Source: Marinomonas vulgaris
GTDB lineage: Bacteria > Pseudomonadota > Gammaproteobacteria > Pseudomonadales > Marinomonadaceae
NCBI RefSeq assembly: GCF_018145875.1
Contig: NZ_JAGSSV010000005.1
Location: 124,001-188,000, forward strand
DNA length: 64,000 bases
Direction: 5' to 3'
Below, piece by piece: positions 48,262-58,426 of the stretch. The translations under genes and the position numbers were made by a program. Below the pieces are notes generated by a model that worked only from the letters and a program-made list of their open reading frames with translations, was not told the origin of the DNA and searched no databases. How positions within the stretch are numbered: the stretch's first letter is position 1; each line of letters opens with the position of its first letter.

Positions 48262-48518
48262 ATCTATCCATATTAAGTAAAAATTTTGTGGCAATATAGT
48301 AGCATTCTTCTCAGTCAAGGTTCATCAAATAGACACGACAAGGCGCTAAAAAGAGCAGGGATTTTTTCAATCCGAATCGAATTTTGCGACGAATGTCATA
48401 AAAATACGCAATAAACGGCGATTCTGTTGCACAGTCTTAGGCAAAACGCCTTTCTTCTCCATTATTGAGGATATACTGGGTTAATAATGATCGTCACACC
48501 TATCAGTTGGAGCAATGA

Positions 48519-49655
48519 ATGGCGTTAAAAAATAAAATTGGGCCCATTACCGCGGTCGTCGTGGCCGCGGCAGCAGTCACCTGGATGGTCATCGGTGGTA
48601 ATGGCATTACTGTCAGCCCAACGGACACGGACACCCACAGCCAAAACACAACAACGCCTTCTGCGGGTTTTCCACAAACGAATCAATCGGTTGATAACCC
48701 ATCGAACAAGAGCCAAGTCGCCTATCCCGTGCAAGCCACCACCTTGACGGCGCAAGTGATTGAAATGCATTTGCCTCTCAGTGGTAGCACCATGGCAGAA
48801 GACACCTTGCAGTTGATGAACAGCTACCCAGGCCGAGTCACTAAACGAGCGGTAGAACAAGGTCAGTTTGTCGAACAAGGCGAGACCATCGTTCAAATTG
48901 ACACCCGCACTCTTGCGTTACAGCTTGAGCAAGCGTCTTTGCTGGTCAAACAGAAACAACTCGAACTGGACGGTATAAAAAAGCTCAACCTTACTAATTT
49001 GTCATCCAAAGTGAACGTGGCACAGGCCGAAACCGATTTGGCCTCGGCCAAAGCCACAGAGCGTGCTTTGCAAGTAGATGTCGAAAACGCCAATGTAACT
49101 GCGCCTTTTTCAGGGGTACTCAACAGTTTAGAAGTACAAGAGGGTCAGGTATTGGCCGCTGGGGCCAGCATTGGTCATTTGGTGTCGGTCAATCCAATTA
49201 AAATCAGCGTGAATGTCCCGCAGAATAAAATCCAGCACATTGATCTTGGTACCCAAGGCAGCATTTTATTGGAATCTGGCTACGAAACCGAAGGCTTCGT
49301 GTCTTACATCAGTGCCGTGGCAGACACCTCAAGCCGAACGGTACGTGTGGAAATGGAAGTCGCCAACCCCGATAACCGGATCGCAGCTGGCTTAACCGCC
49401 AAAGTAGACTTTTTACTGGATATGCAGCGCGCCCACCCTCTTTCTCCAGCGTTATTAACACTCGATGATGCGGGCAACACCGCCATTAAAACCATTGATA
49501 TTGATAACCAAGTGGTCATTGTGCCCGTTGAAATCATCAAGTCGGAACGAGCACAGGTTTGGGTGCGAGGTTTGCCTGACAATGTGAACATTATTACCGT
49601 AGGACAGGGTTTTGTGTCTGCGGGTGATCTTGTTAAAGCGCACTACACACGCTAA
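48519..49655 (+). CDS. RND efflux periplasmic adaptor (membrane fusion protein)
   Basis: A 378-residue adaptor with an N-terminal membrane anchor (about residues 7-27, ITAVVVAAAAVTWMVIGG). The biotinyl-lipoyl-like hairpin region is seen in GRVTKRAVEQGQFVEQGETIVQID and its returning half VTAPFSGVLNSLEVQEGQVLAAG. It links an inner-membrane RND pump to an outer-membrane channel. GGAG precedes the ATG. The permease gene follows within 10 bp. No regulator or outer-membrane factor gene is adjacent. Confidence 0.92.
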   Translation: MALKNKIGPITAVVVAAAAVTWMVIGGNGITVSPTDTDTHSQNTTTPSAGFPQTNQSVDNPSNKSQVAYPVQATTLTAQVIEMHLPLSGSTMAEDTLQLMNSYPGRVTKRAVEQGQFVEQGETIVQIDTRTLALQLEQASLLVKQKQLELDGIKKLNLTNLSSKVNVAQAETDLASAKATERALQVDVENANVTAPFSGVLNSLEVQEGQVLAAGASIGHLVSVNPIKISVNVPQNKIQHIDLGTQGSILLESGYETEGFVSYISAVADTSSRTVRVEMEVANPDNRIAAGLTAKVDFLLDMQRAHPLSPALLTLDDAGNTAIKTIDIDNQVVIVPVEIIKSERAQVWVRGLPDNVNIITVGQGFVSAGDLVKAHYTR

Positions 49656-49665
49656 GGAGCTCAAT

Positions 49666-52600
49666 ATGCAAACCTTGATTGAAGCCGCCTTAGCGCGCAC
49701 TCGTACTGTGATGATGTTTTTCGTGCTCATCTTGATCATGGGTGTGGTGTCTTATATTGAGATCGCCAAGGAAAACGACCCTGACATCACCATTCCTATG
49801 GCGTATGTGTCGGTTTCTCTTGAAGGGATTTCACCAGAAGATGCCGACAGCCTTTTGGTTCATCCCTTAGAAAAAGAACTGAAAGGCTTAGAAGGTCTTA
49901 AGGAGCTCAGCTCTACCGCCTCCGAGGGCCATGCCTCCATCATGTTGGAGTTTTTATCGGGAGTCGATATAGATCAAGCCATTAGCGACACCAAAGACAA
50001 GGTCGATCGCGCCAAAAGTGAATTGCCCAGCGATGCAGACGAACCCACGGTAACAGAAATTAACCTCTCCACTTTTCCCGTGTTGCGCGTGAACCTTTCG
50101 GGCAACGTGGACTTCGCCACTCTTAGTCGCACGGCGAAGAACCTACAAGACGCCATCGAAGCCGTTGATGGAGTACTGGAAGCCAACATCAGTGGCGACC
50201 GTGATCAACAAGCGCAAATCATCATTCGTCCAGAGCAGCTAGAGTCGTATAACTTGTCGTTGACTGACGTGGCGAACTTCGTGTCCGGCAACAATCGCTT
50301 AGTCGCAGCCGGTAACTTGGACACAGGCGCGGGGCGCTTTTCGTTGAAAGTACCGGGCCTTCTCAAAACCAAAGATGATATTCTCAACTTACCGGTCAAA
50401 ACAGATGGCGATCAGGTCGTGTTACTTAAAGACATCGCAACGGGTGAACTGACCTTTGAAGACCCTGACAGCTATGCCCGTGTGAACGGCAACCGCAGCA
50501 TTACCCTTGCCGTATCAAAACGCGTTGGGGCGAACATCATTAACACCATCAGCGCCGTAAAAGAGGTCGTTGAGGAAGAAAGCCAACAATGGCAAAACGG
50601 TGTTGAATATAATGTAACCGGAGACAAGTCCACCAACATAGAAACTTCGTTGAACGATCTTTTTAACAACGTACTTACCGCTACCTTACTGGTAATGATC
50701 GTTATTGTATGGGCGCTGGGGATTCGCAGTGCGTTTTTGGTAGGTTTAGCCATTCCTGGAGCATTTTTAGCCGGTATACTCATTCTGGATTTACAGGGCT
50801 ACACCATCAACATGGTGGTGCTGTTCGCGTTAATCTTGAGCGTAGGCATGTTAGTAGACGGCGCCATTGTGGTCACCGAATACGCTGATCGTAAGCTGGC
50901 GGAAGGCGCGTCGAAAAAACAAGCGTATCGAGAAGCCGCTAAACGCATGGCCTGGCCAATCACCGCCTCAACCGCCACCACGCTGGCGGTGTTCATGCCT
51001 TTGCTATTTTGGCCAGACATCGTTGGTGAATTCATGCAGTTCATGCCCATTACCATTATCGCCACCTTGTCCTCTTCTTTGGTGATGGCCTTGATTGTTC
51101 TGCCGACCATTGGCTCTATTATTGGTAAGAAAGGCGCTTACAGCGCCAAAACCATGCACGCGTTGAGAGTTACTGAGACAGGTAACCTAAGTGAACTAAC
51201 AGGCTTAACCGGCTGGTACGGACGCATGCTCACGCGTTTGGTTGAGCGCCCTGTTTGGGTGTTATTGTTTACTATCGCGTTGCTGATCTCCATTTTCGCC
51301 AGCTACGGTAAGTTTGGTAAAGGCGTGGAGTTTTTTCCTAACATTGAGCCAGAATCCGCGAATCTAGACATTCGCGCCCGTGGCGATCTGTCGCTTGCTG
51401 AAAAAGACGCCTTGGTACGACAAGTCGAGCAACAGGTGCTCGGCATGAGAGAGTTAAAGAGTGTCGTAACAACGTCTTATGCTGCTGCCGATAACAATGT
51501 TGCTCCCGACAGCATCGGTTCCATCAGCATGGAGTTTATTGATTGGTATAAACGCGACTCCGCCAGCGTCATTCTGGAGCGCATTCGTGAAAGAACCAAG
51601 CAGATTCCAGGCATTGAAGTCACAGCCGAAAAAGAACAAGGTGGTCCTCAATCGGGTGCTGACATTCAGCTGCAATTGACTTCGAACTATTCCCAAGCCC
51701 TTAACATGGTGGCAGATGAGATCAATAAGCAATTGATGCGACGAGATGAAATCATCACTGTCAGTGACGACAGATCGCTTGCGGGTATTGAATGGCGCAT
51801 CGATATCAATCGCGAGGAAGCCAGTCGATATGGCGTGGATGTAAACAGCTTGGGCAATGTGATCAAACTGGTTACAACAGGCATTACACTTAGTGACTTT
51901 TTACCGGAAGGTGCTGACGACAAAATCGATATTGTACTGCGTTACCCTGTTAATCAACGCAACCTAGATCAACTCGACCAACTGCACATACCGACTAATC
52001 AAGGCAGCATTCCTGCCAGCAACTTCATTCACCGCTACGCAGCGCCAAAACAAGGCACAGTGAAGCGTACTGACGGCAAAAAAAGCATTCAAATTGATGC
52101 CGATGTGCAAGATGGCTTAGTGGTAGACGAAGTCATCAAGGCGATAAAAGCTGAACTCGATGCGGCAAATATTGATAAAACCGTGAGTTATGAATTCCGT
52201 GGCAATACGGAAGAGCAACAAAAATCCATGCTGTTCTTAATGAAAGCCTTTGGCGTGGCGTTTTTTATCATGGCGATCATTCTGGTGACGCAATTCAACA
52301 ACTTCTTCCAGTGCTTGTTGATTTTGAGTGCGGTGATCTTCTCGACCATGGGGGTTTTCATTGGGCTAATGGCCAAAGGCCAACCTTTCGGGATCGTTAT
52401 GAGCGGAGTTGGCGTGATCGCTCTCGCTGGGATTGTGGTCAACAACAACATTGTTTTGATTGATACGTTTAATGGCTTACGTAAACAAGGCATGCTGGTG
52501 CGAGAAGCCGCGATAAGAACGGGAGTGCAACGTTTAAGACCGGTAATGTTGACCACTATCACCACCATTTTGGGGCTGGTTCCCATGGTGTTCCAGTTGA

Positions 52601-52806
52601 ACATCGACATGATTCATCAGACCTTCAGCATCGGCGCCCCTTCTGCCCAATGGTGGACACAACTTTCTACCGCCATTGCGGGAGGCCTCACCTTTGCCAC
52701 ACCGTTAACCTTAATCCTTACGCCTTGCTTATTGGTGTTAGGGTATCGTAGAAAAGAGCGAATTTCTCTTGAGGCTCAAGCCGAGCAACTAGTCGAGCTA
52801 AAGTGA
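49666..52806 (+). CDS. RND efflux pump permease
   Basis: A 1046-residue inner membrane pump with two repeats of six helices and large periplasmic loops. AAGGAG lies eight bases before the ATG at 49666. The TM4 proton-relay region reads GMLVDGAIVVTEY, with one Asp (D398) where AcrB has two adjacent. This is a variant seen in several non-AcrB RND groups, so I do not assign AcrB-type drug specificity. PITASTATTLAVFMPLLFWP and the late GIVVNNNIVLIDTFN fit RND. It forms a two-gene operon with the adaptor. Confidence 0.92.
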   Translation: MQTLIEAALARTRTVMMFFVLILIMGVVSYIEIAKENDPDITIPMAYVSVSLEGISPEDADSLLVHPLEKELKGLEGLKELSSTASEGHASIMLEFLSGVDIDQAISDTKDKVDRAKSELPSDADEPTVTEINLSTFPVLRVNLSGNVDFATLSRTAKNLQDAIEAVDGVLEANISGDRDQQAQIIIRPEQLESYNLSLTDVANFVSGNNRLVAAGNLDTGAGRFSLKVPGLLKTKDDILNLPVKTDGDQVVLLKDIATGELTFEDPDSYARVNGNRSITLAVSKRVGANIINTISAVKEVVEEESQQWQNGVEYNVTGDKSTNIETSLNDLFNNVLTATLLVMIVIVWALGIRSAFLVGLAIPGAFLAGILILDLQGYTINMVVLFALILSVGMLVDGAIVVTEYADRKLAEGASKKQAYREAAKRMAWPITASTATTLAVFMPLLFWPDIVGEFMQFMPITIIATLSSSLVMALIVLPTIGSIIGKKGAYSAKTMHALRVTETGNLSELTGLTGWYGRMLTRLVERPVWVLLFTIALLISIFASYGKFGKGVEFFPNIEPESANLDIRARGDLSLAEKDALVRQVEQQVLGMRELKSVVTTSYAAADNNVAPDSIGSISMEFIDWYKRDSASVILERIRERTKQIPGIEVTAEKEQGGPQSGADIQLQLTSNYSQALNMVADEINKQLMRRDEIITVSDDRSLAGIEWRIDINREEASRYGVDVNSLGNVIKLVTTGITLSDFLPEGADDKIDIVLRYPVNQRNLDQLDQLHIPTNQGSIPASNFIHRYAAPKQGTVKRTDGKKSIQIDADVQDGLVVDEVIKAIKAELDAANIDKTVSYEFRGNTEEQQKSMLFLMKAFGVAFFIMAIILVTQFNNFFQCLLILSAVIFSTMGVFIGLMAKGQPFGIVMSGVGVIALAGIVVNNNIVLIDTFNGLRKQGMLVREAAIRTGVQRLRPVMLTTITTILGLVPMVFQLNIDMIHQTFSIGAPSAQWWTQLSTAIAGGLTFATPLTLILTPCLLVLGYRRKERISLEAQAEQLVELK

Positions 52807-52835
52807 TATTAGATTGGCAGATTTTGGAGCAAAAA

Positions 52836-52861
52836 AAACCCTAGTATGAAAACTAGGGTTT
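52836..52861. terminator. Terminator between RND operon and aceF
   Basis: The stem AAACCCTAGT / ACTAGGGTTT (52836-52845 with 52852-52861) has a six-base loop, A before it and T after it, between convergent operons. Confidence 0.9.
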
Positions 52862-52906
52862 TTATTTATCTACTATTCATCACCCACTTGAGTGACTAAT
52901 AATCGC

Positions 52907-54853
52907 CTACAATGACAAGCGTCGTACGTCGCTCAACAAGGCATTAAGGTAGGTCATGAATCGACCAGCATCACCGCCATTTACCGCTCTGTGGTCATAA
53001 GACAAACACAGTGGCAGCATGGTGCGAGGCTCAAACTCTTTACCATTCCAGCGTGGCTCGATGTCTGCTTTAGACACACCAAGAATACCCACTTCAGGAC
53101 AATTAACGATCGGCGTAAAGCCGGTTCCGCCAATAGCACCAAGGCTAGAAATAGTAAAACAGCCGCCTTGCATATCAGCCGGCTTCAACTGTTTGTCCAA
53201 GGCTTTCTTAATCAATACATTGATTTCTTGAGCGATTTGAACAATCGATTTTTTGTCTGCATCACGTAACACAGGCACAACCAAACCAATTGGAGAATCT
53301 ACCGCCACACCAATGTGTACGTACCCTTTTTGCACGTAGCTTTCGCCATCTGCCATAAGAGAGACATTGAAGCTTGGATTAGCAACCATGGCTTGCGCTA
53401 CCGCTTTGATCAGGAACGGCAATGGCGTCAATTTAACGCCTTGTTTTTCCATCTCACCTTTTAGGCCCTTACGGAAATCTTCAAGATCCGTAATGTCGGC
53501 TTTATCGAATTGCGTCACCTGAGGCACAACAAGCGAATTACGAACCATGTTTTGGGCCGTCATACGCTGGATTTTGCTCATTTTAACGATTTCGATGTCG
53601 CCAAACTTACTGAAGTCTTGATCTGGAACCGTTGGCAAACCAGAACCTGTTGCTACCGCAGCGGCAGGAGCAGACACGGCTTTTTGCACAGCCACTTTCA
53701 CATAAGCGTGTAAATCTTCTTTCAAAATTCGACCACGAGGACCCGTTGCACGCACCAAAGAAAGATCTACACCCAGCTCACGCGCTAGCATTCGCACGGC
53801 AGGGCCGGCGTGTACTTTTTTCGATGGTTCTGACAAGGCCGCAGACGAATCGACAACAGGTGCTGCAGGCGCTTTCTCAGCATTGGCTTTCGGTGCTTCA
53901 GTGGCCGCCGGTGCAGGTGCCGCAGGTTTAGCGGCAGCCGGTGCTGCTCCTTTGACTTCAAGCTCCAATACTGGATGCCCTTCCGACACTTTATCGCCGA
54001 CCGTAATGGAAATAGATTTCACCGTGCCAGATTTAGGCGCCGGAATTTCCATTGAGGCTTTGTCCGTCTCAAGTACGATAATAGAGTCGCCCTCGTTGAC
54101 TTCGTCGTCTACTGCCACAGCCACTTCAATCACTTCAACGCCTTCTGCACCACCAATATCGGGTACATTAACAAGCTCAACACCAGAAACAGCTTCTGCA
54201 GCAGGTGCAGAGGTTTCTTCAGGTGCGGCTTCTTGAGCAGCGGGCGCTGTCTCAGCAACGGCGTCACCACCTTCTTCAGCAGCATCCGCTTCTAGCACAA
54301 GAATGTCCGCGCCCTCAGAAACAGTATCACCGATGTTAATGGTGATTTTGCCAATTTTGCCGGTGAAAGGTGATGGAATGTCCATCGACGCTTTATCGGT
54401 TTCCAGCACGATCAAAGAATCGCCTTCTTCAACCATATCGCCTTCAGAGACACACACTTCGATCACTTCTACATCGGTCGCACCACCAATATCCGGCACT
54501 GTGACCTTTTGCTCACTGGCGGCTTTTTTCACCGCGGGTGCCGCTGCTTTGGGTGCTTCTTCAGCAACCGGAGCGGACGTTTCTGGCGCTGCTTCTGGAG
54601 CAGACGCTTCAGCCCCTTCCACTTCGATGATCAGAACTTCATCACCTTCAGAAACCTTGTCGCCTTCTTTGACAGAAATGCTGGTTACTTTACCGGCCAT
54701 CGACGATGGCACATCCATGGAAGCTTTGTCCGTTTCTAAAACAATAATAGATTGGTCCACTTCGATCGTGTCACCAACGCTAATGCTGATCTCGATAACT
54801 TCGACATCAGTCGCACCACCAATATCCGGTACTCGAATGATTTCAGTACTCAC
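52907..54853 (-). CDS. aceF: Pyruvate dehydrogenase E2 (dihydrolipoyl acetyltransferase)
   Basis: E2 transfers acetyl groups from E1 to CoA and forms the core of the complex. The 648 residues carry three lipoyl domains, each with the ETDKASM lysine (first at K43), separated by Ala/Pro-rich linkers. A peripheral-subunit-binding domain (AGPAVRMLARELGVDLS) and the catalytic domain ending SYDHRAVNGG follow. The start is a GTG at 54853, supported by AAGGAGA just upstream. It follows aceE by 89 bp. The lpd gene is not in the window. Confidence 0.96.
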   Translation of the reverse strand: MSTEIIRVPDIGGATDVEVIEISISVGDTIEVDQSIIVLETDKASMDVPSSMAGKVTSISVKEGDKVSEGDEVLIIEVEGAEASAPEAAPETSAPVAEEAPKAAAPAVKKAASEQKVTVPDIGGATDVEVIEVCVSEGDMVEEGDSLIVLETDKASMDIPSPFTGKIGKITINIGDTVSEGADILVLEADAAEEGGDAVAETAPAAQEAAPEETSAPAAEAVSGVELVNVPDIGGAEGVEVIEVAVAVDDEVNEGDSIIVLETDKASMEIPAPKSGTVKSISITVGDKVSEGHPVLELEVKGAAPAAAKPAAPAPAATEAPKANAEKAPAAPVVDSSAALSEPSKKVHAGPAVRMLARELGVDLSLVRATGPRGRILKEDLHAYVKVAVQKAVSAPAAAVATGSGLPTVPDQDFSKFGDIEIVKMSKIQRMTAQNMVRNSLVVPQVTQFDKADITDLEDFRKGLKGEMEKQGVKLTPLPFLIKAVAQAMVANPSFNVSLMADGESYVQKGYVHIGVAVDSPIGLVVPVLRDADKKSIVQIAQEINVLIKKALDKQLKPADMQGGCFTISSLGAIGGTGFTPIVNCPEVGILGVSKADIEPRWNGKEFEPRTMLPLCLSYDHRAVNGGDAGRFMTYLNALLSDVRRLSL

Positions 54854-54942
54854 AGAAATCTCCTTTGTCGTATAGACGCATCAAACTTAAAAACGTGCTT
54901 GGCTTTACATTATTTGAGCCAAGCACCTAGCTTATTCAGTAA

Positions 54943-57609
54943 TTAGCAGGTTACTGGGTTTGGTTTTTCAGGGTCTAAACCAAATTTAGCAATCGCCCCA
55001 CTAACAACAGATGCGTCAATTACACCGTCTTTGACAAGCGCTGTTAGAGCAGAAACCACTACCCAGTAGCGGTTAATCTCAAAGAAGTGACGCAATTGAG
55101 CACGGGTATCACTGCGACCAAAACCATCTGTTCCCAACACGTTATAAGTCGTGTTGATGAAGGGACGAATTTGATCTGCGAACAGCTTAACGTGGTCTGT
55201 AGACGCAATCACAGGTCCCTTACCATCTAAGCAAGTTTCAACATACGACTTACGAGCGGTTTCTTCAGGGTGAAGCATGCTCCAACGGCTTGCATCCAGA
55301 CCTTCACGACGCAATTCATTGAATGACGTGACGCTCCAAATATCCGAATTGACACCGTAATCGTTGAACAGAATTTCTGCAGCGGCCTCTACTTCGCGAA
55401 GAATAACACCAGAACCAAGCAATTGAACATTTTTGCTGTTGGCTTTGTCTTCGTGAGATTTCAGCTTGTACATACCTTTGATAATGCCGTCTTCAACGCC
55501 TTCAGGCATGTCTTCATGAGCGTAGTTTTCGTTCATTACAGTTAGGTAATAGAAAACACTTTCTTTCTCATGGTACATGCGACGAAGACCGTCTTGCACG
55601 ATAACAGCCACTTCATATGAATATGTTGGGTCATAAGACACACAGTTCGGGATAGTGCCAGCCAAAATGTGAGAATGACCATCCTCATGCTGCAAGCCTT
55701 CACCGTTCAGTGTTGTACGACCCGCTGTCGCACCAATCAAGAAACCGCGTGCTTGCGAGTCACCTGCTGCCCATGCCAAGTCACCAACACGTTGGAAACC
55801 GAACATAGAGTAGTAAATATAAACAGGGATCATCGGCAGATTGCTGTTACTGTACGAAGTTGCCAAAGCCAACCAAGAAGAAAAAGCACCTGCTTCGTTA
55901 ATACCTTCTTGTAAGATTTGACCGTCAGCAGACTCCTTGTAATACATTACTTGAGTGTGGTCGTGCGGCGTATAACGCTGACCTTCACTGCTATAAATAC
56001 CCAACTGACGGAACATGCCTTCCATACCAAAGGTACGGGCTTCATCGGCAAGAATTGGCACAACACGTTTACCAATGTTCTTATCTTTCACCATGACATT
56101 CAATGCACGTACAAACGCCATTGTTGTCGAAATTTCACGACCCTTGGTGCCTGCAATTTGTGCTTTGAACGCTTCCAAAGAAGGCACTTCAAGCGCTTCA
56201 CAATCACGACGACGGATCGGGAAATCACCATGCAATTCTTTACGACGAGCGCGTAAGTATTGCATTTCTGGGCTGTCTTCTGCTGGACGGTAGTAAGGCA
56301 AATTCTTCAGCTCTTCATCACTGATTGGAATGCCAAACTTGTCGCGGAACTGCGCCAAAGACTCTTCGTCTAGTTTTTTCGTCTGGTGCGCGGTATTTTG
56401 CGCTTCAGCCGCCTTAAACATGCCGTAACCTTTTACGGTTTGCGCAAGAATAACGGTTGGCTGACCTTTATGAGACGTCGCTTCTGCGTAAGCTGCGTAG
56501 ACTTTATACGGATCATGACCACCACGATTAAGATTCATAATCTCATCGTCAGTCATGTCTTTGACCATTTCTAGCAGTTCAGGGTATTTGCCAAAGAAAT
56601 GTTCACGCGTGTAAGCACCACCATTCGCTTTGTAGTTTTGAAGTTCGCCGTCACACACTTCATTCATACGTTTGATCAGCAGACCTTTGTCGTCTTTCTC
56701 GAATAGAGGATCCCAATGACGGCCCCATAGACATTTAACAACATTCCAGCCCGCACCACGGAACACACCTTCAAGCTCTTGAACAATCTTACTGTTACCA
56801 CGCACAGGGCCATCAAGACGCTGTAAGTTACAGTTGATCACAAAGATAAGGTTGTCTAGATTTTCGCGGCCAGCCAAGGCAATCGCGCCCAAAGATTCTG
56901 GCTCATCACACTCACCGTCACCAAGGAAAGCCCATACTTTACGATCACCTTGATCGATAAGACCACGACTATGCTGGTACTTCATTACATGCGCTTGATA
57001 GATCGCTTGTAATGGCCCAAGACCCATAGACACGGTTGGGAACTGCCAGTAATCCGGCATTAACCATGGGTGTGGATAAGAAGAGATACCCTTTCCATCA
57101 ACTTCACGACGGAAGTTATCTAGCTGTTCATCCGTTAAACGGCCTTCAATGTAGGAACGAGCGTAAATACCCGGAGAAATATGGCCTTGGAAAAAGACCA
57201 TGTCCGCTTCTTGTTTGCCGTCGTTACCACGGAAAAAGTGGTTAAAGCCGATATCGTAAAGGGTTGCCGCTGAAGAGAAGCTCGTAATGTGCCCACCAAG
57301 TGTTGAATCAACACGGTTCGCTTTCATTACCATGGCTAGGGCATTCCATCGAATTATAGAGCGAATGCGTCGCTCCATAAACACGTCACCCGGTAATGCC
57401 TTCTGATTTTCAGGCAAAATTGTATTCCGGTATGGTGTCGTAATAGACGATGGTAATGACGTGCCCGATTTAGAGGCTTCACTCGTCAAACGATTTAAAA
57501 TGAATTGCGCGCGATCAGAACCTTCTTCGCGAAGGACAGACTCAAGCGCATCGACCCACTCTTTGGTTTCAATTGGATCGATGTCTTCGAGAATATGCTG
57601 CTCAGTCAT
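54943..57609 (-). CDS. aceE: Pyruvate dehydrogenase E1 (homodimeric)
   Basis: E1 decarboxylates pyruvate with thiamine diphosphate. From the ATG at 57609 the protein has 888 residues, normal for AceE, and starts MTEQHILEDIDPIETKEW. The ThDP motif is visible in GDGECDEPESLGAI with the later NLIFVINCNLQ, and HEDGHSHILAG later in the protein. The frame extends to 57660 but those residues are outside the family start. The upstream region has no readable PdhR palindrome of the E. coli type. Confidence 0.96.
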   Translation of the reverse strand: MTEQHILEDIDPIETKEWVDALESVLREEGSDRAQFILNRLTSEASKSGTSLPSSITTPYRNTILPENQKALPGDVFMERRIRSIIRWNALAMVMKANRVDSTLGGHITSFSSAATLYDIGFNHFFRGNDGKQEADMVFFQGHISPGIYARSYIEGRLTDEQLDNFRREVDGKGISSYPHPWLMPDYWQFPTVSMGLGPLQAIYQAHVMKYQHSRGLIDQGDRKVWAFLGDGECDEPESLGAIALAGRENLDNLIFVINCNLQRLDGPVRGNSKIVQELEGVFRGAGWNVVKCLWGRHWDPLFEKDDKGLLIKRMNEVCDGELQNYKANGGAYTREHFFGKYPELLEMVKDMTDDEIMNLNRGGHDPYKVYAAYAEATSHKGQPTVILAQTVKGYGMFKAAEAQNTAHQTKKLDEESLAQFRDKFGIPISDEELKNLPYYRPAEDSPEMQYLRARRKELHGDFPIRRRDCEALEVPSLEAFKAQIAGTKGREISTTMAFVRALNVMVKDKNIGKRVVPILADEARTFGMEGMFRQLGIYSSEGQRYTPHDHTQVMYYKESADGQILQEGINEAGAFSSWLALATSYSNSNLPMIPVYIYYSMFGFQRVGDLAWAAGDSQARGFLIGATAGRTTLNGEGLQHEDGHSHILAGTIPNCVSYDPTYSYEVAVIVQDGLRRMYHEKESVFYYLTVMNENYAHEDMPEGVEDGIIKGMYKLKSHEDKANSKNVQLLGSGVILREVEAAAEILFNDYGVNSDIWSVTSFNELRREGLDASRWSMLHPEETARKSYVETCLDGKGPVIASTDHVKLFADQIRPFINTTYNVLGTDGFGRSDTRAQLRHFFEINRYWVVVSALTALVKDGVIDASVVSGAIAKFGLDPEKPNPVTC

Positions 57610-57710
57610 CGTGTTAATAACTCCCGCTATTAGAACAGATACGTAACCCACCAAGAACATTATGTGTATTAATGCTTTGGAGGCTGCTTAAACGAACCAT
57701 TGGAGCTCAT

Positions 57711-57932
57711 ATGAAATGCCATACAAAAACCCCAGCCGATCAAGACGAGTACGTTTCTTTATTAAGGTTTGAAACGTTATCTCATCCGTTAAGTGGCAAT
57801 TTTTATTGTTTTAGTCTTCTTCCATTGCCTCGACCACTAAAAAACTTAGTCGGCTCGCTTCCAGTTTGGGCTTGGTTCATCAAGCCCAAGATCAAGTTTT
57901 CACATCCGCTTAGTCTTATTAAACGCATATAA
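57711..57932 (+). CDS. Possible small gene upstream of aceE
   Basis: A 73-codon frame with GGAG at 57702-57705, five bases before the ATG. The product is rich in Pro, Leu and Lys and has no signal peptide or clear domain. A hairpin (ACATGCTT/AAGCATGT at 57956-57975) follows the stop. The ribosome site is the main argument; composition alone does not separate it from chance. Confidence 0.3.
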   Translation: MKCHTKTPADQDEYVSLLRFETLSHPLSGNFYCFSLLPLPRPLKNLVGSLPVWAWFIKPKIKFSHPLSLIKRI

Positions 57933-58426
57933 AAAATTAAAACTTTTTGTTGTAAACATGCTTTATTAAGCATGTATTTAACCGTTGTCGCTTACTGAAG
58001 CGCCACACAATTCATGTGTCGAATTGTGATCTCTACGCCTCAGACACACTCTAATTCGGCGTAAGATTAACACCGAACTAAAAGTGCGCCTAGCTACTCA
58101 CTCAGAGGTTACGGCACAGAAACTACACGATAAACATAGTAATGTGCGCAAACATCGAACCCAAACATGAGTACGAATTCCATTTTAACCTTATCAAACG
58201 CAAGAAAAATAGAGTGTAATTCATTAAATTTATGAATTACATAGGTGAGATGAATACTATAAGCCCTTGTCAGACACAAAATTCGCATCGTATCTTGAGG
58301 TATGAATACGTTAAAGACCAACTAGAAAGATTATGTAAATCAACACATTTTTCAGCCAACAGCACTGACTCACCAAAGATATACCGCTACAATAGCGATT
58401 TAAATCTGCGCATATTAGGACAGTAC
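57933..58426. other. Long gene-free stretch between the small frame and nadC
   Basis: About 490 bp without a convincing gene. It is AT-rich and holds two short inverted repeats: ACATGCTT-TATT-AAGCATGT (57956-57975) and CACAATTC / GAATTGTG (58006-58028). An open frame continues upstream from nadC to 58232, but the nadC family start and the AGGA site lie at 58427. Promoters for aceE and nadC must be in or beside this region. Confidence 0.5.

Noticed and set aside
52907..54853. Asn in the E2 catalytic DHRAVNGG motif as a defect
   Set aside because: Pseudomonas-type AceF proteins also have Asn at this place, so it is a family variant.
53883..54875. Long open frames on the plus strand opposite the aceF lipoyl region
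   Set aside because: They mirror the Ala/Glu/Pro-rich, threefold repeated lipoyl domains and have Ser/Thr-rich low-complexity translations; aceF is clearly the real gene.
58232..58426. N-terminal extension of nadC
   Set aside because: The extra 65 residues match nothing in the family, and a proper ribosome site and family start lie at 58427.
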